This document shows, piece after piece, positions 47,805-58,384 of a stretch of DNA of 64,000 nucleotides. Each line of letters begins with the position of its first letter. Position 1 is the stretch's first letter. Under the pieces are notes generated by a model that searched no databases, was not told the origin of the DNA, and worked only from the letters and a program-made list of their open reading frames with translations. Both the position numbers and the translations under genes were made by a program. This DNA comes from Bryum argenteum (Eukaryota; Streptophyta; Bryopsida; Bryales; Bryaceae). The stretch lies in contig CM073328.1 of NCBI GenBank assembly GCA_037043015.1, forward strand, positions 3,397,409 to 3,461,408, in the 5' to 3' direction.

Positions 47805-48051
47805 GAGAACAATATTGGTTTAGAGGAGGGTACTCCGCAACCTCTAAAACGCCTCAAGACTCCAAGAAGAAGGGTAATCCACTCTCTCCAAGAAGAATAA
47901 GGTTCCAGTATTGAGGTGAAAGAGATATCAGTTTAGAGGAGGGTAATCCGCAACCTCTAAGATACTAGCATACCTTCGAGAAGATGGGTAATCCATTCTC
48001 TAACAAGAAGGGACTAGCTCTGATATCTATGAGAAGGCAGTCTCGACAAAC

Positions 48052-48455
48052 TGTCAGGGACACGAAAACAGATGACAAGAATATCTGGAAACTAACAAAA
48101 ATTGACAAGAGCTTGGATTAACAAGAAGAGTACACGAACAACACCAAGAGAGGTGAGCTACAGCTCCAAGAGATGCGTTGTCGAGACTGAAGAACTCTTC
48201 AGCCTCGACTCCTATATATACTTTTAGAAACCAAGAAGCTTCTAGAACTTCTGTCAACTAGGATGCTTCTAGAAGGTTCCAGAGACTAGCTTCTAGAAGG
48301 TTCCAAAGACTAGCTTCTAGAAGGTTCCAAAGACTAGCTTCTAGAAGGTTCCAGAGACTAGCTTCTAGAAGGTTCCAGAGACTAGCTTCTAGAAGGTTTC
48401 AAAGACTTCCTTAGAAACTTCCTTCGAGAAGGTTCCAGAGCCTATGTCCCCAACA
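48052..48455 (-). repeat. 5' LTR of the gypsy element
   Basis: 404 bp, the upstream LTR for the minus-strand element and therefore its promoter. From the outer edge inward it has the heat-shock-element array, the TATA box and the presumed transcription start near 48185. See the separate promoter entry. Confidence 0.95.
48213..48435 (-). promoter_or_regulatory. heat-shock-element array plus TATA box in the 5' LTR
   Basis: TTCTAGAAGGTTC, a three-unit heat shock element (TTC-nn-GAA-nn-TTC), starts at 48267, 48291, 48315, 48339 and 48363 with a strict 24-bp period. A sixth copy at 48387 has the third unit altered to TTT. TTCGAGAAGGTTC follows at 48423. A further related site, TTCTAGAACTTC, lies at about 48239. 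TATATATA is at 48213-48220, on the transcription side. So the array sits upstream of the TATA box for minus-strand transcription, as expected for a heat-shock-factor promoter. The same arrangement occurs in the other LTR (array 42677-42845). Confidence 0.8.
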
Positions 48456-48460
48456 CCCTC

Positions 48461-49077
48461 GAAGTGCCTACCATTAAAAATTAATTAGAACATAGGCAAC
48501 ATTGGTGAGAAAGTCACCTATGAATCTCTTTGTTAGAATCTAATTTTCTTAGTCCAAGCAGGAATTTCTAATTCTAATTATGTTCCCTTTTGGTCATGTC
48601 CGGTTCACTTTGTATTATAGTGCAAGTGAAATAGCGAGGTCAATATTTATTTCAAACTTTTCTATATCATTTGATATTTTCTATGGATTTTTATGAAGTA
48701 TTGAGTATTTGTGTACCTCCGCCTATTTCAAGCCTCCTCAATGTTTTGTACACATCCAATGCTTGTAAGATGGATAGATGAATTATGGTTGATTCTATGA
48801 TACAACATATTTTCTAAGAGGCCCTTGTTTTTATTTGAGTATGAATTAGTAATGCTTAGTCAAAGTTCTTTGCCCAAAACATTTTGAAATGCTCGATTTT
48901 TAACATACTGTTGGATCTCTCAATCAACACTGTAAAAGCTTTTGCACATTATTTTTAGAGTTTCTCATACTAGTGCTCTACAAGATCTTACGGTTACATT
49001 ATGCATATCATTTTTGGGATTTTCTAAAAAGTATTTTTTAACATCCTTAGTTGAAGGTTACTATCGCTTTGGATCTT
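48461..49077. other. spacer
   Basis: AT-rich, no gene recognised. AAGATCTTACGGTTACATTA near 48982 resembles the conserved word of the TTAA MITEs and may be a fragment. Confidence 0.35.
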
Positions 49078-49363
49078 CAAGGGTTATTTATCAACTTTCC
49101 TAAAACCCCAAAATGGGTATTAGACGTTTCCGCATGAGAAAAATTCATCTAACTTTCAGCGTTATAATATTACAAATGAAGAGAGATAGTGAAGAGAGAT
49201 CAATGCTTCAAATTTAATTTGTAAGTAGAATGTCAAGTTAGCTTTGAGATTCTATGCTTAAATCATCGATGTAATGCATTGATTAAGCTTTCTCAAACTC
49301 AAAGTAGGAGAAGGTCTAATTTTGTAATTTTGGCTTTTTTGCATCAAGAAAATCTAGGGTATA
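49078..49363. mobile_element. piggyBac-type MITE, copy C (decayed)
   Basis: Follows the same order of words as copy A (AACTTTCCTAAAACCCCAAA at the left, then AATGTCAAGTTAGCTTTGAG, then AAGGTCTAATTTTGTAATTT). The terminal CCCC and both TTAA sites have eroded. Confidence 0.65.
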
Positions 49364-50222
49364 AGCTTGGTGCGTGTTTGATATTCTTTTTTTCATTGAA
49401 GTTTTCCGAATCAAATTATTGTAGAAAATTCAATAAATCACCAAAAATGGAGATTTTACTTGAATTTCACATTTTGTTTCTCGTACAATTAAAATAATGT
49501 TCATGGTTTGACCACTTCTAGAAAAAACAATGTTATAATTGTATATTTTATAACTATTAACTAACCTTTGCATTTAAGTTTTAGCATACCCCATGTAAAA
49601 AATCAAATATTACCTAGGCTTTATAGGCTCTACAAGGGTGAAATTTATATATGCATATTTCTAACTCACCTAGGAATAAGAAGTTGGAAACTTTTCTTGT
49701 CATATCTTTTATCAAAAATGTTATTTTGGCCCCCAAACGACTACTTTCTTATTCTTCAACAAGGATTTTATTATTATTACTATTGTTATTACTATAATTA
49801 TTATTAGTTTTTAAATGCTAAAATCTAACTTTGAACATTATAATTTCAGAAATTGTGAGCAATTCCGTTCTAAAAATTTAACATACAAATACAAGTTTGC
49901 TTTAGATATTAGATCCTATGGTTACATACCTTGAAACTAAGCAAAAAACAAATATCCGTACCTAGTGTTGAAGAAGGGCAATTTTGAGGGTTATCTGCAC
50001 TTCAAAAGCCTTGGTCCTTTAATGAATAACACCAATGGTGAAACTACTAACCTCTCTCACGATGAACCTACCTAGCCACTAGTCCCTAAAGGATATACAA
50101 CATGGTACCCCCCCCCTCCAAAGATTTTGAGGCACCCATACAACAAGGTATAAGAATTCCATAGTTAGATGGATTATAATGAAGAGCAGCATGTCGACAT
50201 GGAGAAAGGAACACTACCACCA
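49364..50222. other. spacer
   Basis: AT-rich, with a short TTATTA-type microsatellite near 49769-49806 and a run of nine C at about 50107-50115. No gene seen. Confidence 0.4.
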
Positions 50223-50632
50223 CATATAACACTTTGTATGAACATTTTGTATAACACTTTGTTTGAACACTTTGTATAACACTTTGTTTGAACACTTTGT
50301 ATAACACTTTGTATGAACATTTTGTATAACACTTAATATAACACTTTGTATGAACACTTTGTATAACACTTTGTATAACACTTTGTATAACACTTTGTAT
50401 AACACTTTGTATAACACTTTGTATAACACTTTGTATAACACTTTGTATAACACTTTGTATAACACTTTGTATGAACACTTGGTATGAACACTTTGTATGA
50501 ACCCTTTGTATGAACACTTGGTATGAACACTTTGTATGAACACTTTGTATGAACACTTTGTATGAACACTTTGTATGAACACTTTGTATGAACACTTTGT
50601 ATGAACACTTTGTATGAACACTTTGTATGAAT
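50223..50632. repeat. tandem array of 12-bp and 13-bp units (ACACTTTGTATA / ACACTTTGTATGA)
   Basis: About 410 bp of near-perfect repeats. The central block (about 50340-50472) is a 12-bp unit. The right block (about 50472-50632) is a 13-bp unit with one extra G and rare variants (GGTATGA, CCCTTTG). The left block mixes the unit with ACATTTTG and TTTGAACAC variants. All three minus frames stay open for long stretches only because the repeat lacks stops there; it is not a gene. Confidence 0.93.
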
Positions 50633-51125
50633 ACACCTAGGTCTTCTACAAGATTATACATTTCAGATCGAAAACCCACTTTCATTCTCATTCATAACAC
50701 AATTTTTTCAAGTTTATGTTTTCAAGACCAAGAAACATACTACAACGAATAGGGGTCAAACACTTTGCACCCTAAACCCATATTCACAAATCTCACTATA
50801 GTATCAAATTCTCCATATATAAGTAGAGAATCAAATTCAGCCAAATCATACATATTTGACCTACTTTAAATAGCTAATAGAAGGCAACTATCCAACTGCT
50901 TAGGTATAAAATAAGACAATAGCCAGATATCAATCTATATCAGATCCCATAAAACCAGACAATGCATGCGCCTCCATTGACCATTAACCAACACCTGGAA
51001 TGACCATGCAGGCTCATCCGGTTCTCAACCCAGAACGGGTACACCGCTTGACGAGATATCAGCACCATCTATGATCCGGGTATCGAAACGCCCGCTCTTC
51101 TTGGTCGCAGATTCTCTCGAACAGA
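50633..51125. other. upstream region of the TGD5-like gene
   Basis: AT-rich at the left and GC-richer near 51050, probably containing the promoter. No TATA box is placed with confidence. Confidence 0.35.
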
Positions 51126-51251
51126 ATGGCTCCAATTCCAAAATTCCACTGTAGAGATTTCGCGATTCTCATCAACGGTCTCGCACCTGCAATTGTTGCC
51201 AGGCTTTTTGCAGAAGCACCTGCATTTTGGAGCTTTTTCGAGCAAACTTAG
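51126..51251 (+). CDS. possible upstream ORF, 41 residues
   Basis: An ATG with AGA-ATGG context opens a 41-codon frame (begins MAPIPKFHCRDF, ends WSFFEQT) that stops 48 nt before the main ATG at 51300. If the transcript begins upstream it would be a uORF. It might instead be a separate exon of the main gene. Confidence 0.35.
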   Translation: MAPIPKFHCRDFAILINGLAPAIVARLFAEAPAFWSFFEQT

Positions 51252-51299
51252 TTCATCGCAGAATGCGAAAGTGTGGTTTCTGAGCAGTCACAGACGATT

Positions 51300-51781
51300 A
51301 TGGAGGGTCTCACTACGTCGGGACTGTGGCCGCCGGAGAAGCAAGCCAAGCGAGAAAAAGTCCGCCACTTGTGGGATTCCAAGAAGAACGACGAGAATCG
51401 CTTTAACTTATTTGGCGGTAATAATCGTAGTACTAGAACTAAGACTGCTTCTCAGTCCATAGATTGGGGTCCGGGCGGCGCAATCGGGATCGGATGCGGT
51501 GTAGGAATTGGTGTTGCCCTCACAGGTATATCTTCACCGAAACCCTAACTTCCTAGGGTTTGGTTTTTGGTTGGGTTTCGTCTCACTCTTTTTCTTTCCC
51601 CGTTTCCTCTGCAGGTGGAGCGGGGATAGGCGCCACACCATGGAGTGCCCTTAGAGTTGTGTTCGGTGTTGGCGCTGGTTGTGGATTGGGAGTAGGATAT
51701 GGCTACGGCTGTGGACTGGGACTGCGGTGGGACAAACCTCCCGAGCAGCAATCTCCCAAACGTCTTGTCATTGAGCTTTAG
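51300..51781 (+). CDS. glycine-rich TGD5-like membrane protein, two exons
   Basis: Exons 51300-51525 and 51615-51781 join in phase across a GTATAT...CTGCAG intron, giving 130 residues. The N-terminal half is charged and soluble. From about residue 58 there is a Gly/Val/Ile-rich tract with small-residue repeats (IGIGCGVGIGVALTGGAGIG, then FGVGAGCGLGVGYGYGCGLG), followed by a short charged tail ending LVIEL. This resembles TGD5, a small glycine-rich chloroplast envelope protein linking the outer- and inner-envelope parts of the TGD lipid importer. TGD5 is shorter and lacks this N-terminal extension. Other Gly-rich membrane proteins of plants look similar, so the name is tentative. Confidence 0.6.
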
Positions 51782-52334
51782 TCGACTCTCTTCGATGATT
51801 CCTCCATTTCTTTAATGAGCTTCCTTCTCGGGATATTCTCTAACCAGTGGAATCCACTACTAGTAGTGGTGCAATTTTACTATGTAAAGTTGGAACGGGG
51901 CCAGATGAACTCGTTCAGTGTGAGCGGCGTGTCCCTTCTATGGGACCAATGCATGCCACGTGGCTGTGCCACTTGTTAGATAGTTCTCGATACTGCGGCT
52001 GATCCAGCCAGCAAAAAAGCCATGGAACCAGCTCACTTCCCTTCTCCGTCGCATTCTTAACAATCTCATGATCAATCACCGAAAGCTCATCCCGCGATTT
52101 GATCTGTCACCCATTGTTATATGATTGCCCTTTCTCGTTCCCCTTTCTGCTACATACCACACTCTCGTGCTTCCCTTTTGTGACTGCAGAATTTGCTGGA
52201 ACACTCCTTAATCTGACTGCTCAATCCCATTCCATTCCACTCACAAGGTGTGTTGATCGCATCTCACCTTTGTGCTTCCTGCTTTAGAATCGGGACATCC
52301 TCAAGCATCGTTAGTCACATAATTTCCAATCTAC
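51782..52334. other. spacer with TGD5-like gene 3' flank
   Basis: Nothing recognised beyond a probable 3' UTR. Confidence 0.35.
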
Positions 52335-52760
52335 CATTGAGTGTAGCACATCCGCTAGACATGGCAAAGTGAACAATTGAAGTGGGTGCTGTTTTGGTGA
52401 GATTTTTCTGTTGATCGACTTGTGCCTCCAGAATAGGACATTAGTACGCATCTCAGTTCTACTGTAGCATTGATTGTAGCACATTCGATAGACATGCGAA
52501 CTATGTTGCAGTGGGGATTGAAAGTGGTCCGGCTGGTGTTTACTGTGATTCTGCTCCTTAACGTTGATCGTAGCACATTCAAATTCATGTCACAGTGAGC
52601 AATTGAAGTGGGTCGGGTGCTGCTTTAGTTCTTGATCTCCTCGTACTCCAAAATTGCGACATTCTTGAAGCATCTCGTACTCTTGTCATACCAATTTACT
52701 GGTGTAAGATCGATTGTAGATACGCAGATCATGTTACAGTGGACATATCCAGTGAGCAAT
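52335..52760. repeat. degenerate tandem repeats of about 110 bp
   Basis: GTAGCACATTCGATAGACATG-like words recur near 52343, 52483 and 52569. Each is followed by a CAGTGAGCAATTGAAGTGGG-like word (near 52371, 52511, 52596). Copies are diverged and no reading frame crosses them. Confidence 0.65.
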
Positions 52761-53531
52761 TCTGATGTGTAGTGTGATGATTCGGTTCCTGTGGTGATAG
52801 GGTCGCAATGTCGGTGACAACCGTATCGAATGTCGGGATTGTAGTTCTAGCTCAGATCGTCGTTGTTAGCTCGAGGAAAAGTAGTATACATACATTGCGG
52901 TTATGTGTGGAAGTGTGAAGAGGTGCCTGATCAGTCAGGGGCATGCAGGATCGTACGTGTGTATTCATGGCACGCTGTCATTGACTGGAGAACACTTGTC
53001 AAACTCTGGTCAATTTTAGTATAGTTGGTAGATATCTACACTATATCTTATTAGTGGGTCTTTCTTTCGCTTTCTGGGTATATATGTCATTCCTTTGGTG
53101 ATGGGTCCTACTATGTCGGTTATTCCGTTGCTTTGGTGATAGGGACGCTATGTCGGTGACTTTCGACGGCACGTGCTATTTCTTAGTTTAAAGTCATTTC
53201 CATCCTCTTCATGTCATGTAGATGTTCCACAGCTCACTTTAAGGTAGAGCGTACTCTTGAAGCTCAGTCACGTGTTCATCTACTGTGATTTCAGTTACTC
53301 TTGTAAGATCATAGGTTGATGAACTTGTGTGAGTGGGAAGTTGGTGATAGTAGACCACTTCGTCCATAGATCAGTGGGGGGTCTTACAACCAATTGGTTA
53401 GCTCGCTATTGGTATTCTTGACCTCTTGGCACTAGCAATCAGGAGCCCTGAGGTGGATAACTATTGGCTGACGCTTCTGACTTATGTGAGCAGGTTGTTA
53501 TCATTGTGGCAGTTGGAGAGCTGTCGTGAAG
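52761..53531. other. upstream region of the HTH/WRC-like gene
   Basis: No coding exon was identified. It may contain the 5' UTR and promoter of the gene beginning at 53532. TGGTGATAGGGWCGCWATGTCGGTGAC occurs in variants near 52790 and 53140, a short dispersed repeat. Confidence 0.35.
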
Positions 53532-56249
53532 ATGCGTATCCGGAAGCAGCAGCCGAGGGGGAACACAGGAGGCGAGGCATCAAATCCTGGACCCGACAGT
53601 CAAGAGCAGGAGCTCGTAGAAAGCGCCACAGGAGTGAAGGAGAAGCCTGGAGATGAAGTACAAATGAATGAAGGAAGTGGGGGAGTAGGAGATATTGAAA
53701 GAGTAGACGCCATATCTCGTTCTGCTTTCACATGGTTAGACAAATTACGTTATAGCAAAGGAATCACGGAGATCGAACCGTACTCAAATCTAGAGGATTT
53801 CATCACCTTCCTGTCGAAGGACGGTGGGAGCTCATCAAAAGGAAGACTGGAGGAGCACGAGGTGGAAGAGAGTAACTCGAGTCGATTAAAAGTGCAGCAA
53901 TTGGCGAGGTACAACTCTGCTTTAAGCTCGGAGTTGAGCTCCAAGCAAGCAAGCGGTGGTGGCCCTCAAGACGGTAACTCTTTAAGTCCAGCTCTCGTTT
54001 CGTGTGATGAAAGCTCTGCCCAAGTTCAACAACATCAGCTACGTAGCGATGCAAGTCTGCCAACTGCCTTCAGACAAAGCTTCAGTGTGGCCGATGCGTC
54101 GGAGCCTCTGGACTTGAAGAAGAAGGGGCAGTTTCCCCGGTTCAAAGGCTTTGCTGGTAATCAAGACCGTTTCCTAACCTTCAACTGTTCCTGTGCATCG
54201 TGTTGTTGCCTTCCATACTTAGTATTGTAAGCAATGTATGCAGGAACAAGTTCTGAAATCCCACTACATCCGAATGTTGAAGAAGTTTTCAAGAAGGGCG
54301 ATGGTAGTTGTTCAGTAAGTTCAGCATGCGTTTCTTCTTCATACACTTGTAGTGCGAACGATATGAATGAACTCCCAACGGCCAGTTAGATGATCGTTAC
54401 TGCTTCGACACAGAAGACCGCGAGTTTCACAGAGTGCAGCGTTTATTAATCTTTGGCTAGAATTCTGTATGCAGAGACATGTACCCTGGAGGGGAGATCC
54501 TCTTTCTGGCATCATGGCTTGCAGGAGAAATACACTCTGACTGAATACTCTCATGCAGGACGGACTTACTGTAAAATTGCCTTGAATTCCATTCCCTTAG
54601 TGCCCATAAGGTTACAGATATCCGGTAAGACGTATATTATTCATTTTCTTCAGCTGTTATGTTTATGGGATGCGCCTCAACTTGGTCGGTTCTGGTGTGA
54701 CCCATATACACTCAACGGTGAGAATTGAATACGGTCCTTATTCTTGAACTAACATCTTGTTCGTTTCATCCAGTTTGCTGAGCCTGTGGAAACTCGTCCT
54801 CCAACAAATGACCAGATTCAAGTCCCTTATGAAGCTGCTGCTCAACAAAGGTTCTCTACTCTCACCTGTTTCGAAATTCGTTGTTACCATTTCACTACCT
54901 TTTATTGATGCTTCATTGCTCTTTGATTCTGCACAGGTCTCACAGGAACAGAAAGATCCCCTCATTTACTGGTAAGCTTCATCACTTGAAGTTTCTCATG
55001 CTTTATTAACATGACACCGGGGATGTCCAGCTTCCATTCCTAACATTCTTAACAAGCTTGGGACTCTTACGGAAGCATACTTTTCTCTCTGAGTAAATGA
55101 TGTTTATGTACCAAGGCTGATGGTTGAATGCTTTGCAGATACGGAGGCAGCAGCAGCAGCAGCAGCAGCAGACAGAAAGACAACTTCAGACAACCCAGCA
55201 CTTCAGCCGAAAGACAGTCTTGAGTTCTCACTGTACACAGTCTGTCATCGAGCAGGCAAGGCGGGCCTGACAGCCAGGGAGGCCATGTCCGAGATCCTGG
55301 TGTTACGCGAGCTACCTGGAGTTTTAAAAGACCAGAACGCAGTGCAATCCAGTCGACGAATTGCTAAGCTTCTTCGCAGCTCGCCCTATTACATGGAGCT
55401 TGGCGAGGGGAAGTTCGCTCTTTGCACTGCAGTTATTGACACCGAGCTCACTCTCGGCATTGAGCGCCCTGTTATCACATCCTTACCCAATCTGCATGAC
55501 GAGCCCGACCCCGGACAAGCTTCACTTCAAAGCGAAGATGTCAGCCAGGTACATCAGTTACACCATAGCTCTCCTTTCAAAATCATAAACGATGATAATA
55601 TTTGTGATCTTTTTCAAGTGTACAGGCCCGCCCTCGGACAAGCTTCACTTCAAAGTGAAGATGTCAGCTGAAGGATCTTAATGCCACTTACGATGTATTG
55701 CTAACTAAAATCATAAACAACTGTGAAGCAAACTTCTTGAAAGTGTAACTCAAAATTACTCCTGGTTCACATTTTTAGTTAAGCTTTACGTACAATTTTT
55801 TTGAAAAATGGGTTTGTTGGGGATGTTGCCAGAAACGGACGCAGATAGGGAGTGAAGCAGAAGCATCAAAGGAACCAGAGAGTGAAGTGAAGAAGACGGG
55901 GCGAAGCGGGCGACCGAAGAAGCTGAAATACATGAAGCAAGAGAACAAGGACGAGCTGGGCAACCAATGCAACAGGACAGACGGGAAGGGGTGGGTTTGT
56001 CCGTTGTTGGCGAAACCCGGGTACCAGTTATGCGACCATCACCTGGACAAGCTGCGTTGCAAGCCAGGCAGTCGGTCGAAAAAGAAGAAAACCAGCAACA
56101 ACAAGCAGCAACAAGACGATGAGCAAGCAACAACCACAACCACAACAACCACAGCAACAACCACAGCAACAGCAACCACAACTTCAACTTCTACAGAGCC
56201 TCACTTGGACACAGCTGGGCACGAATTCCACCACAATACTATGCTTTGA
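53532..56249 (+). CDS. putative nuclear protein with HTH-like segment, AT-hook and WRC-like motif; model incomplete
   Basis: Exons that fit by phase: 53532-54156, 54244-54303, an exon from 54475 to at least 54624, then 54775-54850, 54937-54971, 55139-55548 and 55833-56249. The join into 54775 is off by one base with the donors I can see, so an exon border there is wrong or missing. The N-terminal part is Ser/Glu-rich. Residues from 55200 resemble a winged-helix HARE-HTH-type fold (HRAGKAGLTAREAMSEILVL, then SSRRIAKLLRSSPYYMELGE and GKFAL). The last exon has an AT-hook-like GRSGRPKKLK, then a WRC-like zinc motif (CNRTDGKGWVCP, YQLCDHHLDKLRC), a basic cluster and a Thr-rich tail. Together these suggest DNA or chromatin binding. 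I know no named orthologue. A poly-Ala run (GCA repeats) begins the fourth-from-last block at 55150. Confidence 0.6.
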
Positions 56250-57007
56250 CAGGTCTCTCTCTCCTGTCAGCTTATTCTATTTCTCTTCATTTGACAACAA
56301 CGCACCGGCATTTATTTAGTCCAGAAGCAGCAGTTTTCTGATTAGCATTTGGTAGCATTCTGTTTGTAACTGCCCATTGAAATGTGTCACTATTGCAAGT
56401 GGCACACATTCTTTTTTGCCGAGAGGAACACTGCTTTAAATAAATCGTTAGTGTTTCTCATTTTGACAACCACCAGCATCATCTTTAGTCGGCGTTGATA
56501 TTTCTCTTTGGATCAACATTCTTTGGTATTTGGTATCTGCCACTTGTATCCATTCTTTTTGTAGCGTTTGATCAAACGTGTCTTTATTGAAGTGGAACAT
56601 ATCCTCATTGAGAAGCTCATTAGAAATATTTTTGGATCAGCTATTCTATTTTTGTTAGCAACTGCCACTTGTAGGCATCATTTATTTTGTTGCTGGATTG
56701 AAACGTGTCTTCGTTGAAGTGGCACCCACATTTGTAATAACAGTTATTTTAGGACTGGTTAAGTAAAAGTTAGGTGAACAGATTCTGGAGTCTCGTTGAA
56801 TTGCTGCCACCTGGTGTTCTGTTTGAGGGTTAATGGTGTGACACCTCACCAGAATCGGAATGGTGAGAAATTCTAGTATAAGAGATGGTGTACAAGATCA
56901 TGTTCATGTTAAGTGTTAGATTTTGAGTTATTAGTAGAGTGGTTTATTTTGTTAAATGGCGTTTTAAATCATCTCCTTGTACAGTACATGGGGATGTTAA
57001 GATGAAG
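56250..57007. repeat. 3' flank with degenerate repeats of about 165 bp
   Basis: Three loosely similar units (near 56370, 56570 and 56700) share GAAACGTGTC(T/A)-like words followed by TTGAAGTGGMACA. Probably old tandem duplication in the 3' UTR or flank. No gene seen. Confidence 0.5.
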
Positions 57008-57011
57008 TTAA

Positions 57012-57271
57012 CCCCTAAATTTCCTTGTTGCAAAACGATCTAAGTCACAAAATTTGACCTTCTTTTAGATAAAGCTCAAAGAATTTCAATCTAAGCATTA
57101 TTTAAAAGATTCAACGGTAAGATCTCTAAATTCACTTGATATTCTTCTCACATACCAAATTTGAACCGTTCATTTTTCCTCATTTGTGAGATTATAATGG
57201 TCAAAGTTGGGTGAGTTTTTCTTCTTTGGGAACCTCCAAAACCCGTTTCGGATTTTAAGGAAAGTTAGGGG
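57012..57271. mobile_element. piggyBac-type MITE, copy B (260 bp)
   Basis: TTAA on both sides (57008-57011, 57272-57275). Ends CCCCTAAATTTCCTT and the complement of AAGGAAAGTTAGGGG are inverted with one mismatch in 15. Over its whole length it matches copy A (13268-13528) in opposite orientation. It also contains ATTCAACGGTAAGATCT and CATTTGTGAGATTATAATGG, which match the left subterminal region of the 5.7-kb piggyBac element. Confidence 0.9.
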
Positions 57272-57275
57272 TTAA

Positions 57276-58384
57276 AATTGATATTTTTTCTCCTGAATGA
57301 TTGATTGTATTACATCATCTTATGGGTTAATCAATCAATGGATTTGCGTAGTAGTACTCAAAAAATCTCAAGAATTAAATAAACCAACTATACCTTGTCC
57401 AAGCCATAGTGTCAAAAGCTAACCTTTAGGTGAAAAGCATAATGCCCAATTTTAATCAATAAATACACCTTGAATCAATGGTCTCTTAGTGGAGCACAAT
57501 ATTATCTACTTCAAAACACATTCTCAAAAACAAAGAGACGCCATCATACAAACTCCAACTCCATATTTCAAGTTGGTCAATACAAGCATCATAGAATCAA
57601 GGTATGAGATTTGAAAAATCTGATGAAAGAAGAGGATTAAACATTTAATCTGAGGCAAAGAGGAATCGCTAATAGTCTAAGTTGACATGAATGATACAAA
57701 AGAAAATCAACAAGGAAAATACTCACAAAACGCTTCATGAGAAGTATTTAAGGCGGTTACAAACATATAAATCTCAACAACAATAAGGTTGCCTTCTCTT
57801 CCTGTGAATAGCATCTAAAACTAATTTCTACTTATTTTTATTGAGAGTTTGACAAGCCTTAAACGCCCATGGATTCTTTTCGGTGTTTTCTCCTCCTCCT
57901 TTAGAATGAAGTCACATTTGATGTTGAATGTATCTTGAATCTATTGGAACTTGGAACCTAATGCTAATGAAGGTTGTTCCCATCCTGTACCCGGGAGTAT
58001 AGAATCAATTGAGTAGTGTACAACTGAGAGAGGTGTGGTGTCATCATCATGCGTTAGTGCTTAGGCCACTACTGTACTTAGTCAAGGCAATGACTATACC
58101 AATTGAAGCGAAACATATACATGTAGTATTGTGTTTTGAATCTATCTGTTTTCTTGCAGTGTCCGTTCTGTTCTAGGATCTACAACATGATATCAGAGCA
58201 TATCTATCAAGAACAGTAAGATGTCTAAGTCCTTGTCTAGGAGTTGTCATCACAGTTACATTCATCAAATTAGGGTTAGCAAGAAGTACCCATAACCACG
58301 GATCTATGACCGTGTGTATCCTAGCTATATAGCCGTGTCCTTAATCTTAATCGCTCTCTCTGAGCGAGACTCTAAGTACCAACA
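57276..58384. other. spacer and probable 5' LTR of the copia element
   Basis: The right part should contain the 5' LTR, which by convention ends just before the primer-binding site at 58385 (…TACCAACA). The left LTR border is not identified, since the matching 3' LTR is not in the window. A second primer-site-like word, TGATATCAGAGC, at about 58189 is unexplained. Left of about 57950 nothing is recognised. Confidence 0.4.

Larger units (their letters stand above)
42462..48455 (-). mobile_element. Ty3/gypsy chromovirus-type LTR retrotransposon, complete (5994 bp)
   Basis: Two 404-bp LTRs, each starting TGTCARGGACACG and ending CCTATGTCCCYAACA on the plus strand, enclose a minus-strand gag-pol. 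The 5-bp target duplication CCCTC is present at 42457-42461 and 48456-48460. A polypurine tract (AAAGGAGGGGGTGA, complement of 42866-42879) lies against the 3' LTR. A primer-binding-like word, ATATCAGAGC, lies about 25 nt inside the 5' LTR, resembling the initiator-Met tRNA site. Domain order is gag, protease, reverse transcriptase, RNase H, integrase, chromodomain. Several frame breaks show that this copy cannot make its own proteins. Confidence 0.96.

Noticed and set aside
50223..50632. CRISPR array
   Set aside because: Units are contiguous without spacers, and the window is plant nuclear DNA.
50086..50691. Long minus-strand ORFs rich in VHTKCS repeats
   Set aside because: They are translations of the 12/13-bp tandem array, open in all three frames and without a start context or flanking exon.
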